From assembly GCF_023242475.1 (NCBI RefSeq), contig NZ_JALJFG010000026.1, forward strand, positions 26,972-90,971: DNA of 64,000 nt, read 5' to 3'. Source of the stretch: Pseudomonas sp. MWU15-20650 (GTDB taxonomy: Bacteria; Pseudomonadota; Gammaproteobacteria; Pseudomonadales; Pseudomonadaceae). Under the pieces are notes generated by a model, which did not search any database, was not told where the DNA came from, and saw only the letters and a list, made by a program, of their open reading frames with translations. Each line of letters begins with the position of its first letter. Position 1 is the first letter of the stretch. The translations under genes were made by a program, and so were the position numbers. Of the stretch, positions 47,473 through 57,695 are shown piece after piece.

Positions 47473-47900
47473 CAGCGTGGGCTCGCCGCCTCGACAGTGG
47501 TCATGCGCAAATGGCTGAAACCGAGCTTGCCGGCCGCGTCCATCGCGGTGATCACGGCCTGGTGCTGGGTCTTGCCATCGGCACTGATGGAAAGCGGCAG
47601 ATGGGTGTCGCCACCGGATTCCTTCTGCAAGGCCTCCATCAAACTGGTGAGATCGTTTTTCTCCAGCAACTGGTTATTCACCGAAAACACACCATCGGCA
47701 CTGATGGCGATATCCAGTTGCTTGACCTGCTGGTCTTCAGCAGGCGAGCCACTGACCGCTTCAGGCAAGTCGACGCGCAGCTGGGTCTCCCGGGTGAACG
47801 TGGTGGTCACGACAAAGAACAGCAGCAGGATAAACACCACGTCGATCAGCGACGCGAGGTTGATATCGACATTTTCCCGTTGCTTGCGGCGAAATTTCAC
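47472..47900 (-). CDS. exbD: ExbD/TolR-family proton channel subunit
   Basis: 142 residues with one membrane span containing the conserved aspartate (INLASLIDVVFILLLFFVVTT) and a periplasmic domain. It pairs with ExbB directly upstream to use the proton gradient for TonB-type or related envelope work. The location next to lpxK is typical of the second ExbBD set in pseudomonads. Confidence 0.93.
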   Translation of the reverse strand: MKFRRKQRENVDINLASLIDVVFILLLFFVVTTTFTRETQLRVDLPEAVSGSPAEDQQVKQLDIAISADGVFSVNNQLLEKNDLTSLMEALQKESGGDTHLPLSISADGKTQHQAVITAMDAAGKLGFSHLRMTTVEAASPR

Positions 47901-48532
47901 GCTTTACCCTCGACCAGGTCCACATCACGGTCGCCCTGCACCACTTCTACCAGCTTGATGGCTTCCTGTTCCATGCCCACGACCAGCTCATCGATACGAC
48001 GTTGCAGGAAGCGGTGGAAGAAGACCGAAGGGATACCCACCATCAGGCCCGCGGCCGTGGTGATCAATGCCTTGGAAATACCACCGGCCAACACAGCTGC
48101 GTTGGTGGTCATGCCCGAGCCCATGAACGAACTGAAGATATCGATCATACCCAGCACCGTGCCCAGCAAGCCGAGCAATGGCGCCATGGCAGCGATGGTG
48201 CCGAGGGCATTGATGTAGCGCTCCAGTTCATGGATAACCCGGGCCGCCGCCTCCTCGATGCACTCCTTCATGATCTCGCGACCATGCTTGGAGTTGGCCA
48301 GGCCGGCGGCGAGGATTTCACCCAGCGGTGAGTTGGCGCGCAGTTCCTTGAGCTTTTGCTTGTCGAGCTGCTTGTTCTTGATCCAGCCCCAGACCTGCCC
48401 CAGCAGATGCTCGGGGGTAACGCGACTGGCGCGCAGGGTCCACAGGCGTTCGGCAACGATGCCGAGTGCGGCGATGGAACTCATGATGATCGGCAACATC
48501 ATCCAGCCGCCGGATTTGACCAATTCCCACAC
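47897..48532 (-). CDS. exbB: ExbB/TolQ-family proton channel subunit
   Basis: 211 residues from GTG 48532, chosen for the GAGGGG site and the family start (V/M)WELVKSGGWMMLPIIMSSI; sequence before it is not family-like. Three membrane segments include LGTIAAMAPLLGLLGTVLGMI and ALITTAAGLMVGIPSVFFHRF. It overlaps exbD by four bases. Confidence 0.93.
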   Translation of the reverse strand: MWELVKSGGWMMLPIIMSSIAALGIVAERLWTLRASRVTPEHLLGQVWGWIKNKQLDKQKLKELRANSPLGEILAAGLANSKHGREIMKECIEEAAARVIHELERYINALGTIAAMAPLLGLLGTVLGMIDIFSSFMGSGMTTNAAVLAGGISKALITTAAGLMVGIPSVFFHRFLQRRIDELVVGMEQEAIKLVEVVQGDRDVDLVEGKA

Positions 48533-48641
48533 AGTGAATGTCCCCTCGAAAAAGTGCGCCACTTTACCATATCGGTTCAGCAGCGGGGTTCGTCGGCTAC
48601 GGGCCCGCCTGTCGCAGGCGCCGGTTCGTGGTGACACAGGA

Positions 48642-50867
48642 TTACGGTAGCGGCTCGCGCCAGAAACGACGTTGACCGCGCGCAACAGTCGGTGGCTGGA
48701 AGGTCCCCAATTGCAGGCGCACCGCACCGTGTTCAGCGCTGTCATAAACCTGGCTGGCCAACATACGGTAGCGCTCCATCACCTGTGGATGAGGATGACC
48801 GAACGCGTTGCCCCGCCCCCGAGAGATCAGCACGGACGTGGGCGCCAGCCGTTGCAGAAAAGGCCAGGACGAAGAACTGCGGCTGCCGTGGTGGGGAGCC
48901 TGCAGCCAATCGGTCGGCACGGCCAGAGGCGAGGCGAGAAACGCCCGTTCCGCAGCGCGATCAATATCGCCGGTAAGCAGCAAGCGTTCGCCACTGGCCT
49001 GTACCTGCAACACACAGGATTTCGGGTTGCCGTCGATCGCATCGGGCCACTGCCACAGTTCAAATGAAACGCCGTCCCACACCCAGCGCTCACCGCGGGT
49101 GCACGGTTGAGTACCGAGAAACGCTGGCAACCCCTCGGTTTCGCCACCCACCACGCGCTTGATGGATAGCCCTCGGGCCACCGCTGCCGCACCACCGGCA
49201 TGATCGGCATCGGCGTGGCTGAGTAGCATCATGTCCAACTGCCTGACACCGAGCTTTTGCAACGCTGGCAAGACCACGCGCGCGCCCAGGTCGACAGGGC
49301 CTGACCGAGGCCCGGCATCGTAGAGCAAGGTGTGGTGACGGGTGCGCAGAATCAGCGCCTGCCCCTGGCCGACGTCCAGTTGCACCACCTCCACCTGGCC
49401 ATGGGGCACCGATGTCTTGGGTGGGAACACCGCTAACAACAGCATGGGCCACCCGAGCAAACGAAACGGCACGCCCTTGGGCAGCAGCAGCATCACCGTA
49501 CCCGCCAGGCTCACCAGCCAATACCCCAGAGGCACTTCGGCTGGGATCCAGGCGGGTAATTGCCCAGCCAGCAGCGCCAAGCCCTTGAACAACCCGTCCA
49601 GCGCCCCGCCCGCCAACCACAGCGAACCCTCGCCGACGAACGGCACCGACACACAGGCAGTCCCCACCAGCGCCAACGGCAACACCACAAGGCTGATCCA
49701 CGGCACGGCAAACAAATTGGCCACGGGCGCGCTGAGGCTGATAGGCAAACCCAACACCAGTAAAATGGGAAACAGACCGACGGCAATCAACCACTGGGGA
49801 CGGGTCCATGCCTGCCAGAAGCTCCACGAGCCCAGGCGCCCGCTGAACGCCAGGATCAACACCCCGACGGCCGCAAACGACAACCACAACCCTGGCTGCA
49901 AACTGGCCAAGGGCTCCAGCACCAGCACGCCATCAAGCGCCAGCAACCAAGGCCACCACGCGCCCAAATGCCGAAAACGCAGACGCCACAACAACACCAG
50001 CCCAACCATCACACAGGCCCGCTGCACCGGTACGCCGAACCCCGCCAGCAAGCCATAGCCCAGCGCCGCAGCAAATGCCAGACCGCACGCCCACGGTAGC
50101 CACGGCAAGGTTCTGGGCCAGCAACCGTAGCGGGCCAGTAATGCGACCAGGCCGTAGATCAAACCGGCCAACAAGCCAATGTGCTGGCCGGAAATCACCA
50201 GCAGATGCACCGTGCCTGTGTCCTGCAATACCTGCCAGTCCTCGGCCGCCAGCCCAGAACCGTCCCCCAGTACCAACGCCGCCAAGCCCGCCTCGCGGCC
50301 TTGGGCATCCACAGCCATCAGGCGCTGGCGAACCGTATCGCGCCAGGCATCGCGGGCTGGCGCCAGGCGCTCGCCGTCCTTGACCGTGCCGGTGGCGCCA
50401 ATACGCTGGGCGAGCAACCAAGCCTCATGGTCAAAACCGTGAAAATTAAGCAGGCCGGACGTCCGCTTGAGCGTCACCGCCAGCCGCCAGCGCTCACCAC
50501 TGCGTACCAGCGGCCCGCCGTGCCAGGACACTCGGATACGCTTGGGCAGGCGCGCATTGCGCGAGCGGCTGTCGGCCAGTTCAAAACGTATGCCGGTCCC
50601 CGTCTGCTGCGGCAACCCGGTCACACGCCCTTCCACCCAACGCGTCTGCCCATCCAGCGCCGGGAGCAACCGGTCATCCAGTGCACGCTGCGCGCTGATG
50701 CAGGCCCAACTCAAGCCGAGCAAAAAGAACGCCAGGGGGTAGCTGCGAAAGGGCAATAACATCAAGGCCACCACCAGCATGGCCAGCAACCCTGCACCGG
50801 GCGGCAGCGCCGGTAGCCAGCGTAATGCAAGTAAGCCCAGCGCGAGCGCAAACATCCCTGTTCTCAT
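48642..50867 (-). CDS. comEC: ComEC/Rec2 DNA uptake channel
   Basis: A 741-residue polytopic membrane protein. An N-terminal soluble domain (DUF4131) is followed by the Competence domain with many membrane segments (LLVISGQHIGLLAGLIYGLVALL). The C-terminal metallo-beta-lactamase-like domain has SHADADHAGG and TGDIDRAAE. ComEC carries single-stranded DNA across the inner membrane in natural transformation. AAGGATG precedes the ATG. Confidence 0.95.
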   Translation of the reverse strand: MRTGMFALALGLLALRWLPALPPGAGLLAMLVVALMLLPFRSYPLAFFLLGLSWACISAQRALDDRLLPALDGQTRWVEGRVTGLPQQTGTGIRFELADSRSRNARLPKRIRVSWHGGPLVRSGERWRLAVTLKRTSGLLNFHGFDHEAWLLAQRIGATGTVKDGERLAPARDAWRDTVRQRLMAVDAQGREAGLAALVLGDGSGLAAEDWQVLQDTGTVHLLVISGQHIGLLAGLIYGLVALLARYGCWPRTLPWLPWACGLAFAAALGYGLLAGFGVPVQRACVMVGLVLLWRLRFRHLGAWWPWLLALDGVLVLEPLASLQPGLWLSFAAVGVLILAFSGRLGSWSFWQAWTRPQWLIAVGLFPILLVLGLPISLSAPVANLFAVPWISLVVLPLALVGTACVSVPFVGEGSLWLAGGALDGLFKGLALLAGQLPAWIPAEVPLGYWLVSLAGTVMLLLPKGVPFRLLGWPMLLLAVFPPKTSVPHGQVEVVQLDVGQGQALILRTRHHTLLYDAGPRSGPVDLGARVVLPALQKLGVRQLDMMLLSHADADHAGGAAAVARGLSIKRVVGGETEGLPAFLGTQPCTRGERWVWDGVSFELWQWPDAIDGNPKSCVLQVQASGERLLLTGDIDRAAERAFLASPLAVPTDWLQAPHHGSRSSSSWPFLQRLAPTSVLISRGRGNAFGHPHPQVMERYRMLASQVYDSAEHGAVRLQLGTFQPPTVARGQRRFWREPLP

Positions 50868-51002
50868 GGATCATCCTTTTCAAGTGATCCACTCAGTCTT
50901 AGCCGCAGAGCAGGCACGGCCTATGATGTTTTGTCACAAAGTCTGAATTTTCTGTTTATAGAATCCGGGCATACTTGCCTCTCGAATTGACCTGGACCCC
51001 TT

Positions 51003-51518
51003 ATGCCACGGCGCTTATTCAAACGGTACATGCCCGATCCCACGCGTATCAGGGAACATAAGTCATTACAGTTTCTTGGCACGCTGCTGCATGACCCGAA
51101 CCTCTGGCACCTGAACCGACACTCGGTAGCCCGCGCCATGGCCGTGGGTTTGTTCGCGGCGTTTATTCCCATTCCCTTTCAGATGTTGCTGGCGGCTATC
51201 CTGGCGATCGTGGTGCGCGGCAATATGCCCATCGCCGTCAGCCTGGTGTGGCTGACCAACCCGGTCACCATGCCGGTGGTGTTCGTCTGCACCTACATGA
51301 CCGGCGCCTGGTTGATGAACGTGCCGCCGCGCAGCCTCCCGGACAACCTGACCTGGGAATGGATCAGCGGCCAGTTGAGTACGCTCTGGCAGCCGTTCCT
51401 GCTGGGCTCGGTGGTGCTGGGCCTGGTGCTGGGGGCGCTAGCGTATTGCCTGACCATGGCCTACTGGCGCTGGTGGGTTGCGCACCAGTGGAAGAAACGC
51501 AAATTGCGTCGTAGCTGA
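51003..51518 (+). CDS. DUF2062 membrane protein
   Basis: 171 residues with about three membrane segments. HSVARAMAVGLFAAFIPIPFQMLLAAILAIVVRGN and SLVWLTNPVTMPV are the DUF2062 core. It is divergent from comEC, as in other pseudomonads. The function is unknown. Confidence 0.92.
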   Translation: MPRRLFKRYMPDPTRIREHKSLQFLGTLLHDPNLWHLNRHSVARAMAVGLFAAFIPIPFQMLLAAILAIVVRGNMPIAVSLVWLTNPVTMPVVFVCTYMTGAWLMNVPPRSLPDNLTWEWISGQLSTLWQPFLLGSVVLGLVLGALAYCLTMAYWRWWVAHQWKKRKLRRS

Positions 51519-51521
51519 AAC

Positions 51522-52880
51522 CTAGCGGGCAAGGAGCCGCAAGTTCACCCGCAGGCCGCGCCCCGCATTTTCCGCCCATAAGCGTCCGCCTTGGCGCTGC
51601 ACGGCGTTACGCGCGATGCTCAAGCCCAGGCCAAAACCACCGTCGCCGGGCCTTGAGCCGTCCAACCGCGTGAAAGGCTCGAAGATGCGCTCCAGGTCAC
51701 ATTCATCAATGCCCCCGCCCTGATCCTCCAGCCAGAGATGCCAGCAGCCCCCCTCACGATACCCATCGAGTGTCACCACCCCATGGGCGGGAGAGTGCCG
51801 TATGGCATTGCGCAGGATGTTTTCCAGGGCCTGGGCCAGCGCATTCAGGTTGCCACGCACCCAGCTGTCCACCGGCAACAGGCACGGTAGGCGCGAAGCC
51901 GGCCAATCGCTTTCAAAGCAGGCGTTCTCCCTGAGCATGTCCCACAACGCCTGGAGCTGGATGTCCTCTTGAGGCAGCAGCGCTCTTTCGCTGTTCAGCC
52001 AGGCCAATTGCAGGCTGTCTGATACCAGCCGCTGCATGGCGTCGACTTCCCGCCCCAGCCGCTCGCGCAACGGCGCCAGGTCCTGCTCGCTGTCGCAGGC
52101 CACCCGCAGGCGACTCAAGGGCGTACGCAATTCATGGGACATGTCGCGCAGCAACTGCTGTTGCATACGCACCGTGCCCTGCAACCGTTCGGACATATGG
52201 TCAAACGCGCGGCCCAACTCACCCAATTCATCCTGACGGCTGGTGGCATCCCGGGACAGCCGAGTGTTCAATTGATCAGCCCGCCACGCATTGGCCTGCT
52301 CGCGCAATTGATTGAGCGGCATGATCAGCAGCCGATACAGGCCGACACACAGCAACAGGGTAAACAGGCCGGGAATCACGCCATTGGTGACCACCCGCCA
52401 GAACAATTGATAACGGCCTGGCATAAAGCGCTGCGGCAGCTCGATGACGAGCGAGCCCGCACTTGGGTCCACGGGAAACGGGACCTTCATCCAGGGCAAG
52501 CCTTTGACATGCCGACTGACCGGCCACTCCAACCCGCGCAAAAAGGTTAAGCGCTGGTTTTCGTTGCCGTTCAGCGGTGTGCTGCTGAGGGATTGCAGGT
52601 CTTTACCGATCACGCCGACCCAAGTGGGTTCACGTGTGGCCATCGCCTGCAGCCACGCATCCACACCGGCACGGCCTTGCGTACTCCATGCCAGCTCGGC
52701 CCCTGCCGCATACCCGCGGAGCACTTCGCGGGACTCGTCGGCCAGGTAGGCATTCTGCTCTTCCATGTAGCGACCCCAGGACCAACTGAGCCAAATCATC
52801 AGCAGGCAGAAGGCGATCAACAGGCAGGCCAGTTTCCAGAACAACGAATGCTTGCCGGGCAATCGCTCAAACCCCTTCAT
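51522..52880 (-). CDS. Sensor histidine kinase, PirS/PfeS-like
   Basis: A 452-residue membrane kinase. A first membrane segment (LFWKLACLLIAFCLLMIWLSW), a periplasmic sensor region, a second segment and a HAMP region precede the H-box LLRDMSHELRTPLSRLR and the ATP domain (NILRNAIRHS, EDQGGGID, GFGLGLSIA). It overlaps the regulator gene by 14 bases. The place beside gacS is that of PirRS in P. aeruginosa, an enterobactin-related pair. No receptor gene is next to it here, so the signal is uncertain. Confidence 0.88.
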   Translation of the reverse strand: MKGFERLPGKHSLFWKLACLLIAFCLLMIWLSWSWGRYMEEQNAYLADESREVLRGYAAGAELAWSTQGRAGVDAWLQAMATREPTWVGVIGKDLQSLSSTPLNGNENQRLTFLRGLEWPVSRHVKGLPWMKVPFPVDPSAGSLVIELPQRFMPGRYQLFWRVVTNGVIPGLFTLLLCVGLYRLLIMPLNQLREQANAWRADQLNTRLSRDATSRQDELGELGRAFDHMSERLQGTVRMQQQLLRDMSHELRTPLSRLRVACDSEQDLAPLRERLGREVDAMQRLVSDSLQLAWLNSERALLPQEDIQLQALWDMLRENACFESDWPASRLPCLLPVDSWVRGNLNALAQALENILRNAIRHSPAHGVVTLDGYREGGCWHLWLEDQGGGIDECDLERIFEPFTRLDGSRPGDGGFGLGLSIARNAVQRQGGRLWAENAGRGLRVNLRLLAR

Positions 52881-53595
52881 CGTGACCGCTCAGTACATAG
52901 CCCTTGCCCCACACCGTGCGCACTTCCCGCTCGCCGTAGCCAATAGCCTTGAGCTTGCGCCGAATCTGGCTCACGTGCATGTCGAGACTGCGATCATGGG
53001 GCGCATAACCACGCTGCAGCACATGCTGATAAAGGAAAGCTTTACTGAGGACTTCTTCAACATTGCGGTGCAAGGTTTCCAGCAGGCGGTATTCGCTACG
53101 CGTCAGCCCGGCCCAGTGTGCCTGGTAGAGCACGTCACACAGTTCATCGTCAAAACGCAGGACGGGTGTATCGCTGCGTACCGGCAGGCGGGGCGGCTGG
53201 GGGCGGCGATCCAGGGCCACCCGTCGCAGAATGGCTTCAATACGCACCCGTAGCTCGATCATGCTGAAGGGTTTGGGCAAATAGTCGTCCGCCCCCAGGC
53301 GAAAACCGCTGATACGATCGGCTTCGGCGCCCAGGGCCGACATCAGGATCACCGGGATTGCCTGGCTCTGGCGCAGATGCGTGAGGATCGTCAGCCCATC
53401 CATGCCCGGCAGCAGGATGTCCATCAACACGACGTCGAACGCCTGGTCGCGGGCCATGTCCAGGCCCTGCTGGCCGTTCCGGCACCACGTCACCTGGAAA
53501 CCACAGCGGCCGAGCTGCTCATGCACGTAGGCACCCAACACAGGGTCATCTTCGATGGTGAGGATACGGGGTAGGCCAACTGCTGCGGGATTCAT
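52867..53595 (-). CDS. OmpR-family response regulator, PirR/PfeR-like
   Basis: About 242 residues. The receiver domain has the acidic pair in LTIEDD, phospho-acceptor aspartate in VLMDILLPGMDG, and lysine in LPKPFS. A winged-helix output domain ends VRTVWGKGYVL. ATG 53595 is chosen over TTG 53607; neither has a strong ribosome site. It is co-transcribed with the kinase and divergent from gacS. Confidence 0.88.
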   Translation of the reverse strand: MNPAAVGLPRILTIEDDPVLGAYVHEQLGRCGFQVTWCRNGQQGLDMARDQAFDVVLMDILLPGMDGLTILTHLRQSQAIPVILMSALGAEADRISGFRLGADDYLPKPFSMIELRVRIEAILRRVALDRRPQPPRLPVRSDTPVLRFDDELCDVLYQAHWAGLTRSEYRLLETLHRNVEEVLSKAFLYQHVLQRGYAPHDRSLDMHVSQIRRKLKAIGYGEREVRTVWGKGYVLSGHDEGV

Positions 53596-53799
53596 TAGCG
53601 TCTGCAAGTCATTCTCAATGACTGATTATTCAAGATTAAGCAGTCACAGGCAATCACCGCCCGGCCCGAATGGCCCGAAGATTGCCATCTGTCATTAATT
53701 TGCAAGATTCCTGGCCGCGCAAATGGCTACACTGCGCAAGTGGCAAGGGCCGGATGCCCGCGTGGATTATTGAAAACAATGTGGTAGCAGGAGAGTGGC

Positions 53800-56553
53800 G
53801 TGCTTAGAAGAATGGGGATAAAAGGCCGCGTACTGTTGCTGACCTTATTACCGACCAGCCTGATGGCGTTGTTGTTGGGAGGCTATTTCACCTGGATGCA
53901 ACTGTCGGAACTGCAGAGCCAGTTGCTGCAACGCGGCGAAATGATCGCCGAGCAATTGGCGCCGCTGGTAGCGCCGGGCCTGGGTACCAAGAACACCGAT
54001 CTGCTGGAGCGCATCGCCACCCAATCCCTGGAACAGCCGGACGTGCGTGCCGTGTCGTTCCTCGCAGCAGACCGCTCGCCCCTGGCCCATGCGGGCCCGA
54101 CCATGCTCAACCCACCGCCCACCGGTAACAGTTCCCACCTGCTGCAGCGCACCGGCAACGACGCCACCCGTTACCTGCTGCCGGTGTTCGGCCGCCATCG
54201 CAACCTGGCGGGTGACCTGATACCCGACGAATCCGACCGCCTGCTGGGTTGGGTCGAAGTGGAGCTGTCCCACAATGGCATGTTGCTGCGCGGCTACCGA
54301 AGCCTGTTTGCCAGCCTGTTGTTGATCGCCATCGGCTTGACGTGCACCGCCGCCCTGGCCCTGCGTATCAGCCGCACCATCAATTCGCCGATCGGCCAGA
54401 TCAAGCAAGCCGTGGCCCAGCTCAAGGACGGTAACCTGGAAACACGCCTGCCGCCACTGGGCAGCCAGGAGCTGGACCAGCTCGCTTCGGGCATCAACCG
54501 CATGGCCGCGACCCTGCAAAACGCCCAGGAAGAACTGCAACACAGCATCGACCAGGCCACCGAAGACGTGCGCCAGAACCTGGAGACCATCGAAATCCAG
54601 AACATCGAGCTCGACCTGGCGCGCAAGGAAGCCCTGGAAGCCAGCCGTATCAAGTCGGAGTTCCTGGCCAATATGAGCCATGAGATCCGCACGCCGCTGA
54701 ACGGCATCCTCGGTTTCACTCACCTGCTGCAAAAAAGTGAGCTGTCGCCGCGCCAGCTGGATTACCTGGGCACCATCGAAAAGTCTGCCGATAACCTGCT
54801 GGGCATCATCAACGAGATCCTCGACTTCTCGAAGATCGAGGCCGGCAAGCTGGTACTCGACAGCGTGCCCTTCAACCTGCGGGACTTACTGCAGGACACC
54901 CTGACCATCCTCGCACCCGCCGCCCATGCCAAGCAGCTCGAACTGGTGAGCCTGGTGTACCGCGACACCCCGTTGGCGCTGGTGGGCGACCCGCTGCGCC
55001 TCAAGCAGATCCTGACCAACCTGATCAGCAACGCGATCAAGTTCACCCGCGAAGGCACCATTGTTGCCAGGGCGATGGTTGAAGACGAGCAGGAAGACAG
55101 CGTGCAACTGCGCATCAGCGTACAAGACACTGGCATCGGCTTGTCCAACCAGGATGTCCGCGCGCTGTTCCAGGCATTCAGCCAGGCCGACAACTCACTG
55201 TCGCGCCAACCCGGCGGTACCGGCCTGGGCCTGGTGATTTCCAAACGGTTGATCGAGCAGATGGGCGGTGAAATCGGCGTCGACAGCACGCCGGGCGAAG
55301 GCTCGGAGTTCTGGATCAGCCTGAACCTGCCCAAAACCCGCGACGACGCCGAAGACCTGCCCGCCCTACCGCTGCTCGGGCGCCGCGTGGCAGTGTTGGA
55401 AAACCACGAACTGGCGCGCCAGGCCCTGCAACATCAACTCGAAGACTGCGGCCTGGAAGTCACGCCGTTCAACACGTTGGAAAGCCTGACCAACGGCATC
55501 ACCAGTGCCCACCAGACCGAACAGGCCATTGACCTGGCAGTGCTCGGCGTCACCGCCAATGATATTCCGCCCGAGCGCCTCAACCAGCATTTGTGGGACC
55601 TCGAACACCTGGGCTGCAAGGTGCTGGTGTTGTGCCCGACCACCGAGCAGATGCTGTTCAACCAATCGGTGCCCAACCCCAATAGCCAGTTGCAGGCCAA
55701 GCCGGCCTGTACGCGCAAGCTGCGCCGGGCCCTGGCCGACCTGATCAGCCCGCGCCCATCGCGTTGCGAGCCGGGTGAACCGTTGTCCAGCCGTGCGCCA
55801 CGGGTACTCTGCGTAGACGACAACCCGGCGAACCTGTTGCTGGTGCAAACCCTGCTGGAGGACATGGGCGCCAAGGTGCAGGCGGTAGAAAGCGGCTATG
55901 CAGCCATTGATGCGGTGAAGCAGGAAACCTTCGACCTGGTGCTGATGGACGTACAAATGCCCGGCATGGACGGCCGCCAAAGCACCGAAGCGATTCGTCA
56001 ATGGGAAAGCGAACGCCACGGCACGCCGCTGCCGGTTGTCGCCCTGACCGCCCACGCCATGGCCAACGAAAAACGCGCGCTGCTGCAAAGCGGCATGGAT
56101 GACTACCTGACCAAGCCCATCAGCGAGCGGCAACTGGCCCAGGTGGTCTTGAAATGGACGGGCCTGGCCCTGCGCAACCAAGGGCCGGAACGCAGCAACG
56201 ACGGCCTGGGCCCGGGTGTGCAGTTGCTGGTGCTGGACCACGAAGAGGGCCTGCGCCTGGCTGCCAACAAGGCGGACCTGGCCGCCGATATGCTTGCCAT
56301 GCTGTTGGCTTCTCTGGAAGCCGACCGCTTGGCGATTACGGTTGCCCGCGAAGCCAATGACAACCACGCCCTGATCGAACGCGTCCACCGCCTGCACGGC
56401 GCCACGCGCTACTGTGGCGTGCCACAACTGCGCGCGGCGTGCCAACGTGCCGAGACCCTGCTCAAGCAGGACGACGCCAAGGCCATGGCTGCGCTGGACG
56501 AGCTGGACATGGCCATTGCCCGGTTGGCCAGCGAAGCACGGGTCAGCGCCTGA
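53800..56553 (+). CDS. gacS: GacS hybrid sensor kinase
   Basis: A 917-residue tripartite kinase starting at GTG 53800 with GGAGAG. Two membrane segments (about 10-30 and 168-188) flank the periplasmic sensor. Then come HAMP, the H-box (MSHEIRTPLNG, His294), the ATP domain, a degenerate receiver, the receiver with Asp717 (VLMDVQMPGMDG) and a C-terminal HPt domain (RLHGATRYCG, near His866). GacS activates GacA, which drives small RNAs that titrate RsmA/RsmE and so turns on exoproducts, among them cyclic lipopeptides like the one at the start of this window. ldhA follows. Confidence 0.97.
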   Translation: MLRRMGIKGRVLLLTLLPTSLMALLLGGYFTWMQLSELQSQLLQRGEMIAEQLAPLVAPGLGTKNTDLLERIATQSLEQPDVRAVSFLAADRSPLAHAGPTMLNPPPTGNSSHLLQRTGNDATRYLLPVFGRHRNLAGDLIPDESDRLLGWVEVELSHNGMLLRGYRSLFASLLLIAIGLTCTAALALRISRTINSPIGQIKQAVAQLKDGNLETRLPPLGSQELDQLASGINRMAATLQNAQEELQHSIDQATEDVRQNLETIEIQNIELDLARKEALEASRIKSEFLANMSHEIRTPLNGILGFTHLLQKSELSPRQLDYLGTIEKSADNLLGIINEILDFSKIEAGKLVLDSVPFNLRDLLQDTLTILAPAAHAKQLELVSLVYRDTPLALVGDPLRLKQILTNLISNAIKFTREGTIVARAMVEDEQEDSVQLRISVQDTGIGLSNQDVRALFQAFSQADNSLSRQPGGTGLGLVISKRLIEQMGGEIGVDSTPGEGSEFWISLNLPKTRDDAEDLPALPLLGRRVAVLENHELARQALQHQLEDCGLEVTPFNTLESLTNGITSAHQTEQAIDLAVLGVTANDIPPERLNQHLWDLEHLGCKVLVLCPTTEQMLFNQSVPNPNSQLQAKPACTRKLRRALADLISPRPSRCEPGEPLSSRAPRVLCVDDNPANLLLVQTLLEDMGAKVQAVESGYAAIDAVKQETFDLVLMDVQMPGMDGRQSTEAIRQWESERHGTPLPVVALTAHAMANEKRALLQSGMDDYLTKPISERQLAQVVLKWTGLALRNQGPERSNDGLGPGVQLLVLDHEEGLRLAANKADLAADMLAMLLASLEADRLAITVAREANDNHALIERVHRLHGATRYCGVPQLRAACQRAETLLKQDDAKAMAALDELDMAIARLASEARVSA

Positions 56554-56561
56554 CAAACAAA

Positions 56562-56593
56562 AATGTGGGAGCGGGCTTGCCCCCTCCCACATT
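56562..56593. repeat. Short palindromic REP-like unit after gacS
   Basis: AATGTGGGAG and CTCCCACATT form a 10-bp stem around GCGGGCTTGC-type sequence, right after the gacS stop codon. The same type recurs at 58567-58600 and, less exactly, at 62279-62306. Confidence 0.75.
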
Positions 56594-56634
56594 CAGCCAG
56601 CATTCCAACTTGTAAACTGCAGGGAGCCGTTTCA

Positions 56635-57624
56635 ATGCGCGTCATTCTTTTCAGCAGCCAGGCCTACGACCGCGAGAGTTTCCTCGGCGAACCACTGCCC
56701 CCAGGCGTGGCACTGCAATTCCAACCCGCCCGCCTCAACCTCGACACCGTGGCGCTGGCCGAACACCACGAAGTGGTCTGCGCGTTTATCAACGATGACC
56801 TCAGTGCGCCGGTGCTGGAACTCTTGGCCCAGGGTGGCACCCGCCTGGTTGCCTTGCGCTCGGCGGGTTACAACCATGTCGACCTGCCAGCCGCCAAGCG
56901 TCTGGGGTTGACCATCGTTCGCGTACCGGCCTATTCGCCTCACGCCGTGGCCGAACACGCCGTGGCGCTGATCCTCGCGCTCAACCGGCGCCTGCATCGC
57001 GCCTATAACCGCACACGCGATGGCGATTTCAGCCTGCATGGGCTCACCGGTTTCGATCTGGTCGGCAAAACCGTCGGTGTGGTCGGCACCGGGCAGATAG
57101 GCGCGACCTTCGCCAAGATCATGACCGGCTTCGGCTGCACGCTGCTGGCTTATGACCCCTTCCCCAACCCCCACGTCCAAGCGCTTGGCGCCCGCTACGT
57201 GAGCCTGCCCGAGCTGCTGGCCGAGGCGCAAATCATCAGCCTGCACTGCCCACTCACCGCCGACAGCAAGCACTTGATCAACGCCGGCTCCCTGGCCCAC
57301 ATGCAGCCCGGCGCAATGCTGATCAACACCGGCCGCGGCGGTTTGGTCGATACTCCGGCATTGATCGAAGCCCTCAAGGATGGCCAATTGGGCTACCTGG
57401 GGCTGGACGTGTATGAGGAAGAAGCGCAGTTGTTTTTCGAAGACCGTTCGGACCTGCCCCTGCAAGACGATGTGCTCGCCCGCCTGCTCACGTTCCCCAA
57501 TGTGATCATCACCGCGCACCAGGCATTCCTCACCCGCGAGGCCCTGGCGGCGATCGCCGGCACCACACTGGCCAACATCGCGGCGTGGGCCGATGGCCGC
57601 GTACAAAACCAGGTCGAGGGATGA
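56635..57624 (+). CDS. ldhA: D-lactate dehydrogenase (fermentative type)
   Basis: 329 residues from ATG 56635 with AGGGAG; the open frame further upstream covers the palindrome and is not used. The NAD site is VGVVGTGQIGATFAKI. The catalytic residues sit in LRSAGYNHVD, INTGRGGLVDTPAL and the histidine of ITAHQAFLT. It reduces pyruvate to D-lactate. The gacS-ldhA order is conserved in pseudomonads. Confidence 0.95.
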   Translation: MRVILFSSQAYDRESFLGEPLPPGVALQFQPARLNLDTVALAEHHEVVCAFINDDLSAPVLELLAQGGTRLVALRSAGYNHVDLPAAKRLGLTIVRVPAYSPHAVAEHAVALILALNRRLHRAYNRTRDGDFSLHGLTGFDLVGKTVGVVGTGQIGATFAKIMTGFGCTLLAYDPFPNPHVQALGARYVSLPELLAEAQIISLHCPLTADSKHLINAGSLAHMQPGAMLINTGRGGLVDTPALIEALKDGQLGYLGLDVYEEEAQLFFEDRSDLPLQDDVLARLLTFPNVIITAHQAFLTREALAAIAGTTLANIAAWADGRVQNQVEG

Positions 57625-57695
57625 TCAGCGGTCACATACCACGCTCATGATTGGCTGGCACCCGTGATAGGATGCCGCGCCTATTTGGAGGATCC

